A DNA stretch of 17,656 nt, from assembly GCA_963525745.1 (NCBI GenBank), contig CAURMH010000034.1, forward strand, positions 1-17,656, in the 5' to 3' direction. The translations under genes were made by a program, and so were the position numbers. Below the pieces are notes generated by a model, which worked only from the letters and a program-made list of their open reading frames with translations, was not told the origin of the DNA and made no database searches. Positions 7,016-15,037 of this stretch are shown here, piece after piece (positions within the stretch are counted from its first letter, which is position 1; each line of letters opens with the position of its first letter). Source of the DNA: CAURMH01 sp963525745 (GTDB lineage Bacteria; Pseudomonadota; Gammaproteobacteria; Enterobacterales; Pasteurellaceae).

Positions 7016-7465
7016 ATGCGTTGTCCGTTTTGTTCCACAGAAGAGACTAAAGTGATTGACAGCCGCCTTGTCTCGGACGGCTATCAAGTTCGCCGCCGCC
7101 GTGAGTGCGGTCATTGTCATGAACGTTTCACGACATTTGAAAGTGCCGAATTAATTGTGCCGAAAGTCATAAAAAATGATGGCACGCGCGAACCGTTTAA
7201 CGAGGAGAAACTCCGCCGCGGTATTCAGCATGCCTTAGAAAAGCGCCCGGTCAGCGCAGACGACGTGGAAAAAGCCATCAGTCATATTATTCATCAATTA
7301 AGGGCAACCGGCGAGCGCGAAGTATCAAGCCGTTTAGTTGGAAAATTAGCCATGAATGAATTGAAAAAACTGGATAAGGTCGCTTATATTCGCTTTGCGT
7401 CGGTTTATTTAAGTTTTGATAATATCAATCAATTTACGACAGAAATCGAGAGCCTCAGAGATTAA
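7016..7465 (+). CDS. nrdR: Transcriptional repressor NrdR
   Basis: Zinc-ribbon and ATP-cone repressor that binds NrdR boxes before ribonucleotide reductase operons and senses ATP/dATP. It has 149 residues, the standard length. The N-terminus MRCPFCSTEETKVIDSR gives Cys-3 and Cys-6, and CGHC gives Cys-31 and Cys-34, the four zinc ligands. The ATP-cone begins around IVPKVIKNDGTREPF. The reading frame is open upstream to a GTG at 6953, but the ATG at 7016, after AAGAGG, restores the invariant MRCPFC start. The gene follows recC by 77 bases and precedes ribD by 5. The nrdR-ribD pair is widely conserved in gamma-proteobacteria. A weak promoter-like pair (TTGTTA at 6964, TAAGAT at 6985, spacing 15) lies before it. 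Confidence 0.97.
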   Translation: MRCPFCSTEETKVIDSRLVSDGYQVRRRRECGHCHERFTTFESAELIVPKVIKNDGTREPFNEEKLRRGIQHALEKRPVSADDVEKAISHIIHQLRATGEREVSSRLVGKLAMNELKKLDKVAYIRFASVYLSFDNINQFTTEIESLRD

Positions 7466-7470
7466 CCGCA

Positions 7471-8589
7471 ATGGCTGAATTTTCTCAACAAGATCATGAT
7501 TTTATGCAACTTGCCTTAACGTTGGCTGAAAAAGGCCGATACACGGCGACGCCTAATCCGGCGGTCGGTTGTGTTTTAGTTAAAAACGGTAAAATTGTCG
7601 GCGCGGGCTTTCATGCTAAAGCGGGACAGCCTCATGCGGAACGTATCGCTTTGGCGCAAGCAGGGGCGCAGGCGAAAGGCGCGACGGCGTATGTTACGCT
7701 TGAGCCCTGTGCGCATTACGGCCGAACGCCGCCTTGCGCATTAGGGTTGATTGACGCCGGCGTTGTAAAGGTGATTGCGGCAATGTCAGATCCGAATCCA
7801 CAGGTTGCCGGAAAAGGATTTCACATGTTGTCTAAGGCCGGTATCGCGTGTCGGGTCGGATTATTGGCCGATTCGGCGGCAGCATTAAATAAAGGCTTTT
7901 TTACCCGTATGCGAACGGGAATGCCTTTAGTCCGTTTGAAGTTGGCGATGAGCTTGGATGGGCGAACGGCAATGGCAAGCGGCGAAAGTAAATGGATTAC
8001 CGGTGCGTCGGCGCGCGCCGACGTACAAAAAGAGCGGTCGAAATCCTGCGCGATTTTATCGACGGCCGCGACCGTATTAGCAGATGATCCGAGTTTAACC
8101 GTTCGTCGAGAGGAATTACCCGAAGCGGTTTTACAGGTTTATCCGCAACCTGAATTGCGTCAGCCGATACGTATTATTTTGGATTCACAAAACCGGGTTC
8201 AACCGCAATATAAACTGTTTGAGACGGCGGCGCCGATTTGGTTGGTGGGGACGCAGAAACGCGACATGCACCGCTTTCCGAGCCATTGCGAACAAATTTT
8301 ATTACCCGAGGGCTTTTGTTTTTCGATGTTATTACGCGAACTGGGATTGCGCCAAATTAATTCCCTTTGGGTGGAAGCGGGGGCTAATTTGGCCGGAAGC
8401 CTTGTTGAGCAAAAAGTCGTCGATGAACTGATTTTATATATGGCGCCCAAATTGTTAGGCGATTCGGCGCGCGGGTTGTGCCATTTGCCTCATTTAACCC
8501 GATTAGCTGATGCGCCGCAGTGGGAGTGCACTAATATGAGTCGAATAGGCGATGATCTGAAGCTTGTTTATCAACCGATAAAAGAATAA
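7471..8589 (+). CDS. ribD: Riboflavin biosynthesis bifunctional deaminase/reductase RibD
   Basis: Carries out two successive steps of riboflavin synthesis in the cytoplasm: deamination of the pyrimidine from GTP cyclohydrolase II, then reduction of the ribosyl side chain with NADPH. It has 372 residues, as in E. coli (about 367). The N-terminal cytidine-deaminase-like domain has HAE at residues 55-57 and PCAHYGRTPPC (Cys-80 and Cys-89), giving the zinc ligands His-55, Cys-80, Cys-89 and the catalytic Glu-57. The reductase domain starts about residue 150 (LVRLKLAMSLDGRTA) and includes SKWITGASAR and TVLADDPSLTVR. The ATG is 5 bases after nrdR with no strong ribosome-binding site, so it probably depends on coupling. 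No FMN riboswitch precedes it. Confidence 0.97.
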   Translation: MAEFSQQDHDFMQLALTLAEKGRYTATPNPAVGCVLVKNGKIVGAGFHAKAGQPHAERIALAQAGAQAKGATAYVTLEPCAHYGRTPPCALGLIDAGVVKVIAAMSDPNPQVAGKGFHMLSKAGIACRVGLLADSAAALNKGFFTRMRTGMPLVRLKLAMSLDGRTAMASGESKWITGASARADVQKERSKSCAILSTAATVLADDPSLTVRREELPEAVLQVYPQPELRQPIRIILDSQNRVQPQYKLFETAAPIWLVGTQKRDMHRFPSHCEQILLPEGFCFSMLLRELGLRQINSLWVEAGANLAGSLVEQKVVDELILYMAPKLLGDSARGLCHLPHLTRLADAPQWECTNMSRIGDDLKLVYQPIKE

Positions 8590-8605
8590 AAAATAAGGAT
8601 AAATC

Positions 8606-9622
8606 ATGTTAAAAAAATTATGGCAATCCGTACTGATTGGCCTGGCCGCAGCCGGTATTATTTTATTTCTGGTGCCGAAACTACAAACCTCCGATTTGTT
8701 TTCCGATGAAGTGTTGTCGTTTAAGAACGCCGTGCGCGTTGCTTCTCCGGCTGTCGTGAATGTGTATAACCGTTCTTTCTCCTCAGCCAGCATTAATGAG
8801 CAAGATCAACTGAAAGTCAATAATTTAGGCTCCGGCGTGATTATGACGAAAGATGGATATATTTTGACCAATAAACATGTCGTTCAAAATGCCGATCAAA
8901 TTGTGGTGGCGTTGCAAAACGGGCATATTTACGAAGCAAGTCTCATCGGTTCGGATAATTTAACGGATTTAGCCGTACTCAAAATTCATGCGGATAATTT
9001 ATCGACGATTCCGCAAAATCTGCAACGTCAAGTTCATGTAGGCGATATCGCGCTGGCTATCGGCAATCCTTATAACTTGGGGCAAAGCGTTTCACAAGGG
9101 ATTATTAGCGCCGTTGGACGTAGCGCAGTGGGCGATTCTGTCGGGCGACAAAATTTTATTCAAACCGATGCGTCGATTAATCGCGGTAATTCCGGCGGCG
9201 CGTTGATTAATTCCGCCGGCGAATTGGTCGGAATCAGCACGTTAAGCATTGGCAAGACGGCAAATGAAATTGCCGAAGGCTTGAATTTTGCCATTCCGAT
9301 TGATATTGCGAACGACGTTTTGCAAAAAATCATGCGTGACGGACGGGTGATTCGCGGTTATTTAGGGGTTAGTAGCGATATCGGCACAAGCGGCGAAGGG
9401 ATTTTAATTACGGATATTAGAGAAAATAGCCCGGCGGCGAAAGCCGGTATGCAAGTGGGGGATGTCATCATAAAATTTAACGAAATGGAAGGCATTACAG
9501 CGCCTGAAATGATGCAAATTATCAGTAATACTAAACCGAACACGACGGTACAAATTACGGTTGAACGCTTAGGACAATATTTAATTCTGCCTGTGTTGGT
9601 GGAAGAATTACCGTCAAATTAA
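8606..9622 (+). CDS. degS: Envelope-stress serine protease DegS
   Basis: Inner-membrane-anchored periplasmic protease that senses unfolded outer-membrane proteins through its PDZ domain and makes the first cut in anti-sigma factor RseA, releasing sigma-E. It has 338 residues (E. coli 355). A single N-terminal membrane anchor is at about 8-24 (VLIGLAAAGIILFLVPK) with no cleavage site. The trypsin-like domain has the triad His-91 (TNKHVV), Asp-121 (TDLAVL) and Ser-196 (GNSGGAL). One PDZ domain fills about 255-335. A single PDZ and an uncleaved anchor distinguish DegS from DegP and DegQ. AAGGAT precedes the ATG. The gene follows ribD by 16 bases and yfbR follows by 14, so the three are probably cotranscribed. 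Confidence 0.95.
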   Translation: MLKKLWQSVLIGLAAAGIILFLVPKLQTSDLFSDEVLSFKNAVRVASPAVVNVYNRSFSSASINEQDQLKVNNLGSGVIMTKDGYILTNKHVVQNADQIVVALQNGHIYEASLIGSDNLTDLAVLKIHADNLSTIPQNLQRQVHVGDIALAIGNPYNLGQSVSQGIISAVGRSAVGDSVGRQNFIQTDASINRGNSGGALINSAGELVGISTLSIGKTANEIAEGLNFAIPIDIANDVLQKIMRDGRVIRGYLGVSSDIGTSGEGILITDIRENSPAAKAGMQVGDVIIKFNEMEGITAPEMMQIISNTKPNTTVQITVERLGQYLILPVLVEELPSN

Positions 9623-9636
9623 AAATAAGAGACGTT

Positions 9637-10230
9637 ATGGAAATAAAAACTAGCCATTTTTTTGCCTGCCTAGATCGCTTACGTTTAATTCAACGTTGGT
9701 CATTAATGCGTAAAGTTGAAAAAGAAAACCTTGCAGAACATAGTTTGCAGGTCGCTTTTGTCGCACAGGCGCTGGCTATCGTCAAAAATCGTTTTTTCGG
9801 CGGCAACACGGCACCCGAACGTATTGCGGTTATGGCGATGTATCATGATACGTCGGAGATTTTCACCGGCGATTTGCCAACGCCAATTAAGTATTTTAAT
9901 CCGGAAATTACACAAGCTTATAAGCAAATTGAAAATGCCGCAGAGCAACACTTGCTGAATCTTTTACCGGAAGATTTACAAAATGATTTCGCCCCTTATT
10001 TGGATCATTGCCGTTTTACCGACGAAGAAAAACATTTAATCAAACAGGCTGATTTGATTTGTGCTTATATTAAAGCACAATTTGAGCTGGCACAGGGGAA
10101 TCAGGAATTTAAAACGGCAAAAACCCGCCTTGAAGCTTTAATGCAAGAATGGCACAGCGAAGAAATGGACTATTTTATGACGGTTTTTATGCCGAGCTTC
10201 GGACGGCCGATTGATGAAATCACGCTGTAG
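9637..10230 (+). CDS. yfbR: 5'-deoxynucleotidase YfbR (HD domain)
   Basis: Cytoplasmic HD-domain phosphohydrolase that dephosphorylates deoxyribonucleoside 5'-monophosphates. It has 197 residues (E. coli 199) and is similar along its whole length: SHFF, RLRLIQRW, EHSLQVA, YHDTSEIFTGDLPTPIKYFN, EEKHLIKQAD and EMDYFM. Metal ligands His-35, His-70, Asp-71 and Asp-139 are present, along with the proposed catalytic Glu-74 and substrate-contacting Arg-20, Trp-21 and Asp-79. It is the last gene of the plus-strand run. Its end faces dgkA. Confidence 0.95.
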   Translation: MEIKTSHFFACLDRLRLIQRWSLMRKVEKENLAEHSLQVAFVAQALAIVKNRFFGGNTAPERIAVMAMYHDTSEIFTGDLPTPIKYFNPEITQAYKQIENAAEQHLLNLLPEDLQNDFAPYLDHCRFTDEEKHLIKQADLICAYIKAQFELAQGNQEFKTAKTRLEALMQEWHSEEMDYFMTVFMPSFGRPIDEITL

Positions 10231-10260
10231 TTTGTTGACATCGGCTGTATTTTTGTGCGA

Positions 10261-10269
10261 AAGTGCGGT
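10261..10269 (+). repeat. DNA uptake signal sequence (perfect core)
   Basis: AAGTGCGGT in the 69-base gap between the convergent yfbR and dgkA genes. It is single, so it cannot form the inverted-pair terminator often seen in Haemophilus, and I see no other convincing terminator in this gap. Confidence 0.95.
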
Positions 10270-10299
10270 CGATTTTAATAGAATTTCACATCATGCACA

Positions 10300-10656
10300 T
10301 CAAAAGAACAGAATGCTCCCCCAGACGATAACCATAATAACCAACGCGACAAATACAGCGGCCGAGCCCTGATCTTTAGCCCGTCCGGACAACTCATGTC
10401 GTTCTGTGCCGATACGATCGACAACGGCTTCAACGGCACTGTTGAGCAGTTCAACTGCCAGAACCAATAATACCGAGACAATCATCAACGCCACTTCGAT
10501 TTTATCTTTCCCTAACCACAATGCTAACGGAATAAGTATCGCTGCCAATACACATTCATGACGAAATGCCGCTTCATATTTAAACGCACTTTTTAATCCT
10601 TGAACAGAGTAGCGTGTTGAATTAATCAAATGAGTCAATCCTGTTGTTTTATGCAT
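10300..10656 (-). CDS. dgkA: Diacylglycerol kinase DgkA
   Basis: Small trimeric inner-membrane enzyme that phosphorylates diacylglycerol to phosphatidic acid, recycling lipid left from envelope sugar synthesis. It has 118 residues (E. coli 122). The family motif ELLNSAVEAVVDRIG (69-83) and HELSGRAKDQGSAAV (88-102) carry the active-site residues Glu-69, Asn-72, Glu-76, Asp-80 and Asp-95; Glu-28 and Glu-34 lie in EAAFRHE. Three hydrophobic segments are visible, at about 36-49, 56-75 and 98-116. It starts 8 bases after relA and ends the minus-strand run. Confidence 0.97.
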   Translation of the reverse strand: MHKTTGLTHLINSTRYSVQGLKSAFKYEAAFRHECVLAAILIPLALWLGKDKIEVALMIVSVLLVLAVELLNSAVEAVVDRIGTERHELSGRAKDQGSAAVFVALVIMVIVWGSILFF

Positions 10657-10664
10657 AAATTTTC

Positions 10665-12896
10665 CTATAAACGTTTTGCTTCGATCACATCATCCAATTT
10701 TTCCAATCGGGTTAAAATTTTGCTTAGTACATCGACATTATGTAATTCAATTTGCATATCAATCGTTGCCACTTGCTTTTTTGTATCAGAGCGACTGGAA
10801 ACACTTAATACGCTAATTTTTTCATTGGCCAATACGGTTGTAATATCACGTAAAAGGCCGTTACGATCTCCTGCAACAATGCGAATATTAAGATGAAAAC
10901 CGCCTGTTGCGCTACTCCCCCACATGGATTCCACCACACGCTCCGGGTGGGCTGCTTGCAGTTCCAGAAACTGCTCACAATCAATTCGATGAATAGAAAT
11001 ACCACGTCCCATGGTAATATAGCCCGCAATAATATCGCCGGGGATCGGTTGGCAGCAGCGCGCCATATGATGCATTAAATTGCCGACGCCTTCTACAATC
11101 ACATAGCCATTTTGCGGCTCGGTTTTTTGTTGAGCAAGGTTGGCGCTTTTATTCGCTACATGGCGTAGAATTTCCTGATCCGCTTCTTCGGCGGACGTTT
11201 TAATAAGCTTGCTTTGTAAAAAATTGATTAAGTGATTTAAGCGAATATCGCCGCTACCGATCCCTGAATATAAATCCTCTAATGTTTTCAAGTTATAACG
11301 AGGGAGGGCAAACTGTTCCACTTGTTTTAAACTCATATTTAAGCGGGCAATTTCGTTATCTAACAATTCCTTACCGGCAGGAACGTTTTTGTCACGATCC
11401 TGCTTCTTAAACCAAGCCTGAATCTTCGCACGGGATTTTGCCGTATGCGTAAATCCCAAATTAGGATTTAACCAGTCGCGACTCGGATTTGGATTTTTTT
11501 GCGTAATAATATCAACTTGATCGCCCATTTGAAGCTGATAGGTAAACGGAACAATGCGCCCGCCGACCTTTGCGCCGATGCAACGGTGGCCGATTTCACT
11601 ATGAATAGCATAGGCAAAATCCAACGGCGTAGAGCCCGTCGGTAAATCAATCACCTCCCCTTTCGGCGTAAAAACATAAACGCGATCATCAAAAACCTGA
11701 CTGCGAATTTCCGCCATAAGCTCACCGGAATCAGAAATATCATCCTGCCATGCTAACAATTTACGCAGCCAGGCGATTTTTTCCTCATAAGCAGATAAGC
11801 TCCCTGTTGTGCCTTCTTTATATTTCCAATGCGCCGCGACGCCGAGCTCGGCATCATCGTGCATTTGTTGCGTCCGAATTTGAACTTCCACCGGTTTGCC
11901 GCCTTTACCTAATACAACCGTGTGAATAGATTGATAACCATTCGGTTTAGGATTGGCCACATAATCGTCAAATTCTTTCGGCAGATGTTTAAAATGCGTA
12001 TGCACAATCCCTAACGCGGTATAACAGTCTTGTAATTTTTGTACGATAATTCTGACCGCTCTTACGTCATATAATCCGTCAAATTCAAGATGTTTTTTCT
12101 GCATCTTGCGCCAAATGCTGTAAATATGTTTCGGACGACCGTAAATTTCGACGTTTTCTAAACTTTCCCGTAAATAACCGCTTAATTCATCAATAAAATC
12201 GGCGATATATTGCTCACGATCCAAACGGCGCTCCTGCAACAAATTGGCAATCGCGCGATATTGTTCGGGATGTAAGCAACGGAAGCAATAATCTTCCAGC
12301 TCCCATTTCAATTGCCCAATCCCTAATCGATTGGCCAAAGGCGCATAAATATTACTACATTCTTTTGCCGCAAGAACCAATTCTTCTTCGCTGCAACGTT
12401 TTTCACCATTACGCAAAAAAGTAATACGTTCGGCCAATTTGATAATCATGCTGCGAAAATCATCAACCATCGCCAATAACATTCGTCGCACATTATCTAT
12501 TTGCGCCGCATCATTTGAATGGCTGGCATTAAGCTGGCGGATATTGTCCATCTCCAGCACGCCTTTCAATAATTTGGTGATCTTATCGCCAAAATCGTCA
12601 TTGATCTGTTCTAAGGTGATACATTCTGTCGCCAAGGCCGGAAAAAGTATTGCCGTGACCAAACTCTCGGCATCCATATTCAACTCGTGGAGGATTTCCA
12701 CCATTTCTACGCCCGATTGCAATGTAGCGGCACAATTTAACATGGTTTCCGTCTTTGCCGCCATATATCGCTGAGCATAGTGCCAAGCATGAATCAGACT
12801 CTGTTCGATCTCTTTCGGTACGCCTAAATCAGCACACCAGGATTCGATCACAAAATTTTGCGGATCAACCAAATGCGAACCTCGAACGGCAACCAT
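10665..12896 (-). CDS. relA: GTP pyrophosphokinase RelA ((p)ppGpp synthetase)
   Basis: Ribosome-associated enzyme that makes (p)ppGpp from GTP/GDP and ATP when uncharged tRNA occupies the A site. It has 743 residues (E. coli 744). The N-terminal hydrolase-like domain lacks the HD and ED metal motifs (ILFPALAT at 83-90), so hydrolysis is not expected. The synthetase domain has RPKHIYSIWRKM, LYDVRAVRI (Asp-277) and VEVQIRT (Glu-337). EFDD at 308-311 is the EXDD signature of synthetase-only RelA. A TGS domain lies at about 405-467, the conserved Cys-rich segment (MARCCQPIPGDIIAGY) at 611-626, and an ACT-type domain at 667-743. A strong AAGGAGGGG site (12901-12909) precedes the ATG. It lies 90 bases after rlmD. 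Confidence 0.97.
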   Translation of the reverse strand: MVAVRGSHLVDPQNFVIESWCADLGVPKEIEQSLIHAWHYAQRYMAAKTETMLNCAATLQSGVEMVEILHELNMDAESLVTAILFPALATECITLEQINDDFGDKITKLLKGVLEMDNIRQLNASHSNDAAQIDNVRRMLLAMVDDFRSMIIKLAERITFLRNGEKRCSEEELVLAAKECSNIYAPLANRLGIGQLKWELEDYCFRCLHPEQYRAIANLLQERRLDREQYIADFIDELSGYLRESLENVEIYGRPKHIYSIWRKMQKKHLEFDGLYDVRAVRIIVQKLQDCYTALGIVHTHFKHLPKEFDDYVANPKPNGYQSIHTVVLGKGGKPVEVQIRTQQMHDDAELGVAAHWKYKEGTTGSLSAYEEKIAWLRKLLAWQDDISDSGELMAEIRSQVFDDRVYVFTPKGEVIDLPTGSTPLDFAYAIHSEIGHRCIGAKVGGRIVPFTYQLQMGDQVDIITQKNPNPSRDWLNPNLGFTHTAKSRAKIQAWFKKQDRDKNVPAGKELLDNEIARLNMSLKQVEQFALPRYNLKTLEDLYSGIGSGDIRLNHLINFLQSKLIKTSAEEADQEILRHVANKSANLAQQKTEPQNGYVIVEGVGNLMHHMARCCQPIPGDIIAGYITMGRGISIHRIDCEQFLELQAAHPERVVESMWGSSATGGFHLNIRIVAGDRNGLLRDITTVLANEKISVLSVSSRSDTKKQVATIDMQIELHNVDVLSKILTRLEKLDDVIEAKRL

Positions 12897-12936
12897 AACT
12901 CCCCTCCTTGATGTATAGCGATTTAAACGAAAACCA

Positions 12937-12967
12937 AACGATATATTGGCATGACAATCGTTATATC
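12937..12967. repeat. Overlapping inverted repeats in the relA leader
   Basis: AACGAT (12937-12942) is repeated inverted as ATCGTT (12957-12962), and GATATA (12940-12945) inverted as TATATC (12962-12967). The two pairings share bases and exclude each other. Function unknown; possibly chance in AT-rich DNA. Confidence 0.4.
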
Positions 12968-12990
12968 ACGAAATTCAATTTGTATTTCAA
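12961..12990 (-). promoter_or_regulatory. Possible relA promoter
   Basis: On the minus strand TTGAAA (12985-12990) and ATATAA (12961-12966) are spaced by 18 bases. Transcription would start near 12954, leaving a leader of about 58 bases. The 90-base gap and strong ribosome-binding site fit a separate relA promoter, but the boxes are only moderate. Confidence 0.35.
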
Positions 12991-14312
12991 CAAAATGATG
13001 GTTTCCTGAATAACGTCATAGATTCTAAATGGCCGGTTTGCGGAAACATATCAATCGCAGCGACTTTGTCTATTTTATATCCCGCCTGTAATAAAATCTC
13101 CGCATCACGCACTAATGTGGAAGAATTACAAGAGACATATAAAATTCTCTCCGCGCCAAGCTGACACAGCGCATTTAACGCAAAAGCCGCTCCGCTGCGG
13201 GGCGGGTCTAATAAGATCTTATTAAAACGCGTCGCCGCCCACGGCTGAGATATAAAGGATTGAGTCAAATCCGCTTGAAAAAAACGGACGTTTTCACAAC
13301 CATTACGCTTCGCATTATCACAAGCCTTATCAACCATTTCCGAAACGCCTTCAATACCAACCGCACTTTTAACATATTTCGACAACGGCAGAGTGAAATT
13401 TCCCATACCACAGAACAAATCCAGCACATTATCGTTGCGACTTGGCGCCAGCCAATCTAAAGCCGTTTGAATCATTTGCCGATTTAAATCGGCATTCACC
13501 TGGATAAAATCGTGCAAATCAAATTGTAATTTAATCCCATCGATCACTTCATAATAGGGTAACTCGCCGCTTAGATGGTGAACGTCTCGATCATCCTGAA
13601 CAAATAGCATAATCTGTTCGCCTCGGGCAAAATCGACTAACAAAGTGCGGTCATTTTCAGATAAATTTCCGATCACCCGCAATAACATCGCCACCCCATT
13701 ATCCGCGGCGACTAATTCCACATGCCCCAGCGTCTTAGGCACCGACCACTGTGGCAAAAGTGCGGTCAATTTTGCGATTAAATCGGTAAATCGCGCATCA
13801 GCCACCAAACAATCGACAATATTTACAACACAATTGGAGCGCGCCTGACGAAAACCCATTTCAGGCCGCCCATTTTTGGGATTTATCACAATGCTCAATC
13901 GCACCCGACGTCGATACCGCCAAGGTTCTCCCGCCAGTATCGGCATTTTTTGAATAGGCGACGGCTGTAAACGACTTAATTGATGAAATAACGCGCGTTG
14001 TTTCGCAGAACGCTGCATCACAATCGGAATATGCTGACTCTGACAACCGCCGCATTGTTCATAATGAAGGCAAGGCGGGGTTTGCCGCTCGGGCGCCGAA
14101 ACGAACCAGTGTTGGGCAATCGCCTGCCCATAATGACGCTTTTCGTCTATTACGACACATTGAACTTGTTCTTGCGGCAACGCATTTGAAATAAACCAAG
14201 TTTTGCCCTCAATTTTGGCAACCCCTCGTCCTTGGTAATCCAAATCGAGAATCTTTGCCGCAATCGTTTTATTTTTTTGTGTTTTTGCAACGGGAGAATA
14301 AAATAACGCCAT
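12987..14312 (-). CDS. rlmD: 23S rRNA (uracil-1939-C5) methyltransferase RlmD
   Basis: SAM-dependent enzyme (formerly RumA) that methylates U1939 of 23S rRNA. It has 441 residues (E. coli 433). An N-terminal TRAM RNA-binding domain lies at about 12-70. Cys-81, Cys-87, Cys-90 and probably Cys-168 ligate the [4Fe-4S] cluster (CLHYEQCGGC). The methyltransferase domain has NVLDLFCGMGNFTLPL (295-310), LLDPPRSG (367-374) and the catalytic Cys-395 in YVSCNSSTL; Glu-430 in GHLES is the likely base. The ATG is 3 bases after recO with little ribosome-binding site, so it is probably coupled to recO. Three uptake sequences lie inside. Confidence 0.97.
   Translation of the reverse strand: MALFYSPVAKTQKNKTIAAKILDLDYQGRGVAKIEGKTWFISNALPQEQVQCVVIDEKRHYGQAIAQHWFVSAPERQTPPCLHYEQCGGCQSQHIPIVMQRSAKQRALFHQLSRLQPSPIQKMPILAGEPWRYRRRVRLSIVINPKNGRPEMGFRQARSNCVVNIVDCLVADARFTDLIAKLTALLPQWSVPKTLGHVELVAADNGVAMLLRVIGNLSENDRTLLVDFARGEQIMLFVQDDRDVHHLSGELPYYEVIDGIKLQFDLHDFIQVNADLNRQMIQTALDWLAPSRNDNVLDLFCGMGNFTLPLSKYVKSAVGIEGVSEMVDKACDNAKRNGCENVRFFQADLTQSFISQPWAATRFNKILLDPPRSGAAFALNALCQLGAERILYVSCNSSTLVRDAEILLQAGYKIDKVAAIDMFPQTGHLESMTLFRKPSFC
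13360..13368 (-). repeat. DNA uptake signal sequence (perfect core)
   Basis: ACCGCACTT on the plus strand, within rlmD; in the gene's own direction it reads AAGTGCGGT and encodes Lys-Ser-Ala-Val. Confidence 0.95.
13643..13651 (+). repeat. DNA uptake signal sequence (perfect core)
   Basis: AAGTGCGGT on the plus strand within rlmD; the gene reads it as Asp-Arg-Thr-Leu. Confidence 0.95.
13758..13766 (+). repeat. DNA uptake signal sequence (perfect core)
   Basis: AAGTGCGGT within rlmD, 115 bases from the previous copy and in the same orientation; the gene reads it as Leu-Thr-Ala-Leu. Confidence 0.95.
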
Positions 14313-14315
14313 ATT

Positions 14316-15002
14316 TTATTTACTCATGTAAAGTAAGTCTTTGGTAAATAATTCTCTGCTTTTTAATGGCTTATCGCCTAAATAAGGCTTTAATGCAATT
14401 CGTGTAAAACGTTTCGCCGCGTGTAAAACGTCAGGTTCGGTAAACGTTAACGAGTCAAAAGCTAATAACTCTCGACCATAAAAGGTTAAATTATCTTTAA
14501 TTAACGATGCAATAAATCCTTTTTCGGCACGATAACGGTAAGTCATTGACGGATCGATTGGTTCACCGGAGCCCGCACAATGGCTAAAATCAATGCCGTA
14601 ACCCAATATTCTAAGCAAATTAAACTCAAAACGACGCAAGACGGGCTCAATATTCTCTCGAGCGGCCAGCCCAATTAAACATTGTAAATATTCATGAAAC
14701 AATTGCGGATTTGCCGTTTCCGGCTCAATTACCCGCGAAATCAATTCATTTACATAAAAACCGCTATACAGTGCCAAAGATTGCAATGGCAACATCATTG
14801 CGGCAGGCTCCGCCCTGGTTAGGGTTTTTAACGCGGATTTGCCTCGCCAATCGAAAAGTAACAACGTAAAGGGCTGTAAGCCGGATCTCCACGCCGATCG
14901 TTTAGCTCGAGCTCCCTTTGCAAGCACGGTTAAACGCCCTGTCTTTTCCGTAAATAAATCGACAAGCAGACTTGTTTCGCTATAAGGCCGGCGGTGCAAC
15001 AC
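14316..15002 (-). CDS. recO: DNA repair protein RecO (start uncertain)
   Basis: RecFOR-pathway mediator that binds DNA and SSB and helps load RecA onto gapped DNA. The given frame has 228 residues; E. coli RecO has 242. Family blocks are VLHRRPYSETSLLVDLFTE, AKGARAKRSAW, LQPFTLLLF and LYSGFYVNELISR. The coordinates use the first canonical codon, a GTG at 15002. Similarity to E. coli (QRAFVLHSRPWSETS) clearly continues upstream as QQRGF, but no ATG, GTG or TTG exists there before an in-frame TAG at 15093-15095. An ATC at 15029, preceded by AGG at 7 bases, would give INALQQRGFVLH and match the expected N-terminus. It lies between oapB (stop at 15038) and rlmD (3 bases). Confidence 0.93.
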   Translation of the reverse strand: MLHRRPYSETSLLVDLFTEKTGRLTVLAKGARAKRSAWRSGLQPFTLLLFDWRGKSALKTLTRAEPAAMMLPLQSLALYSGFYVNELISRVIEPETANPQLFHEYLQCLIGLAARENIEPVLRRFEFNLLRILGYGIDFSHCAGSGEPIDPSMTYRYRAEKGFIASLIKDNLTFYGRELLAFDSLTFTEPDVLHAAKRFTRIALKPYLGDKPLKSRELFTKDLLYMSK

Positions 15003-15037
15003 AAAACCGCGCTGTTGTAAGGCGTTGATGAGATAAC

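Noticed and set aside
7466..7470. FMN riboswitch before ribD
   Set aside because: Only 5 bases separate nrdR from ribD, and no such structure lies upstream of nrdR.
8241..9602. Two GTTGGTGG sequences (8241-8248 in ribD, 9595-9602 in degS) that fit the H. influenzae Chi form GNTGGTGG
   Set aside because: With seven fixed bases about two matches are expected by chance in 17.7 kb on both strands, so they are not evidence of selection.
10231..10299. Bidirectional terminator between yfbR and dgkA
   Set aside because: The only notable element is one uptake core preceded by a direct GTGCG repeat; no stem with a T-tract forms.
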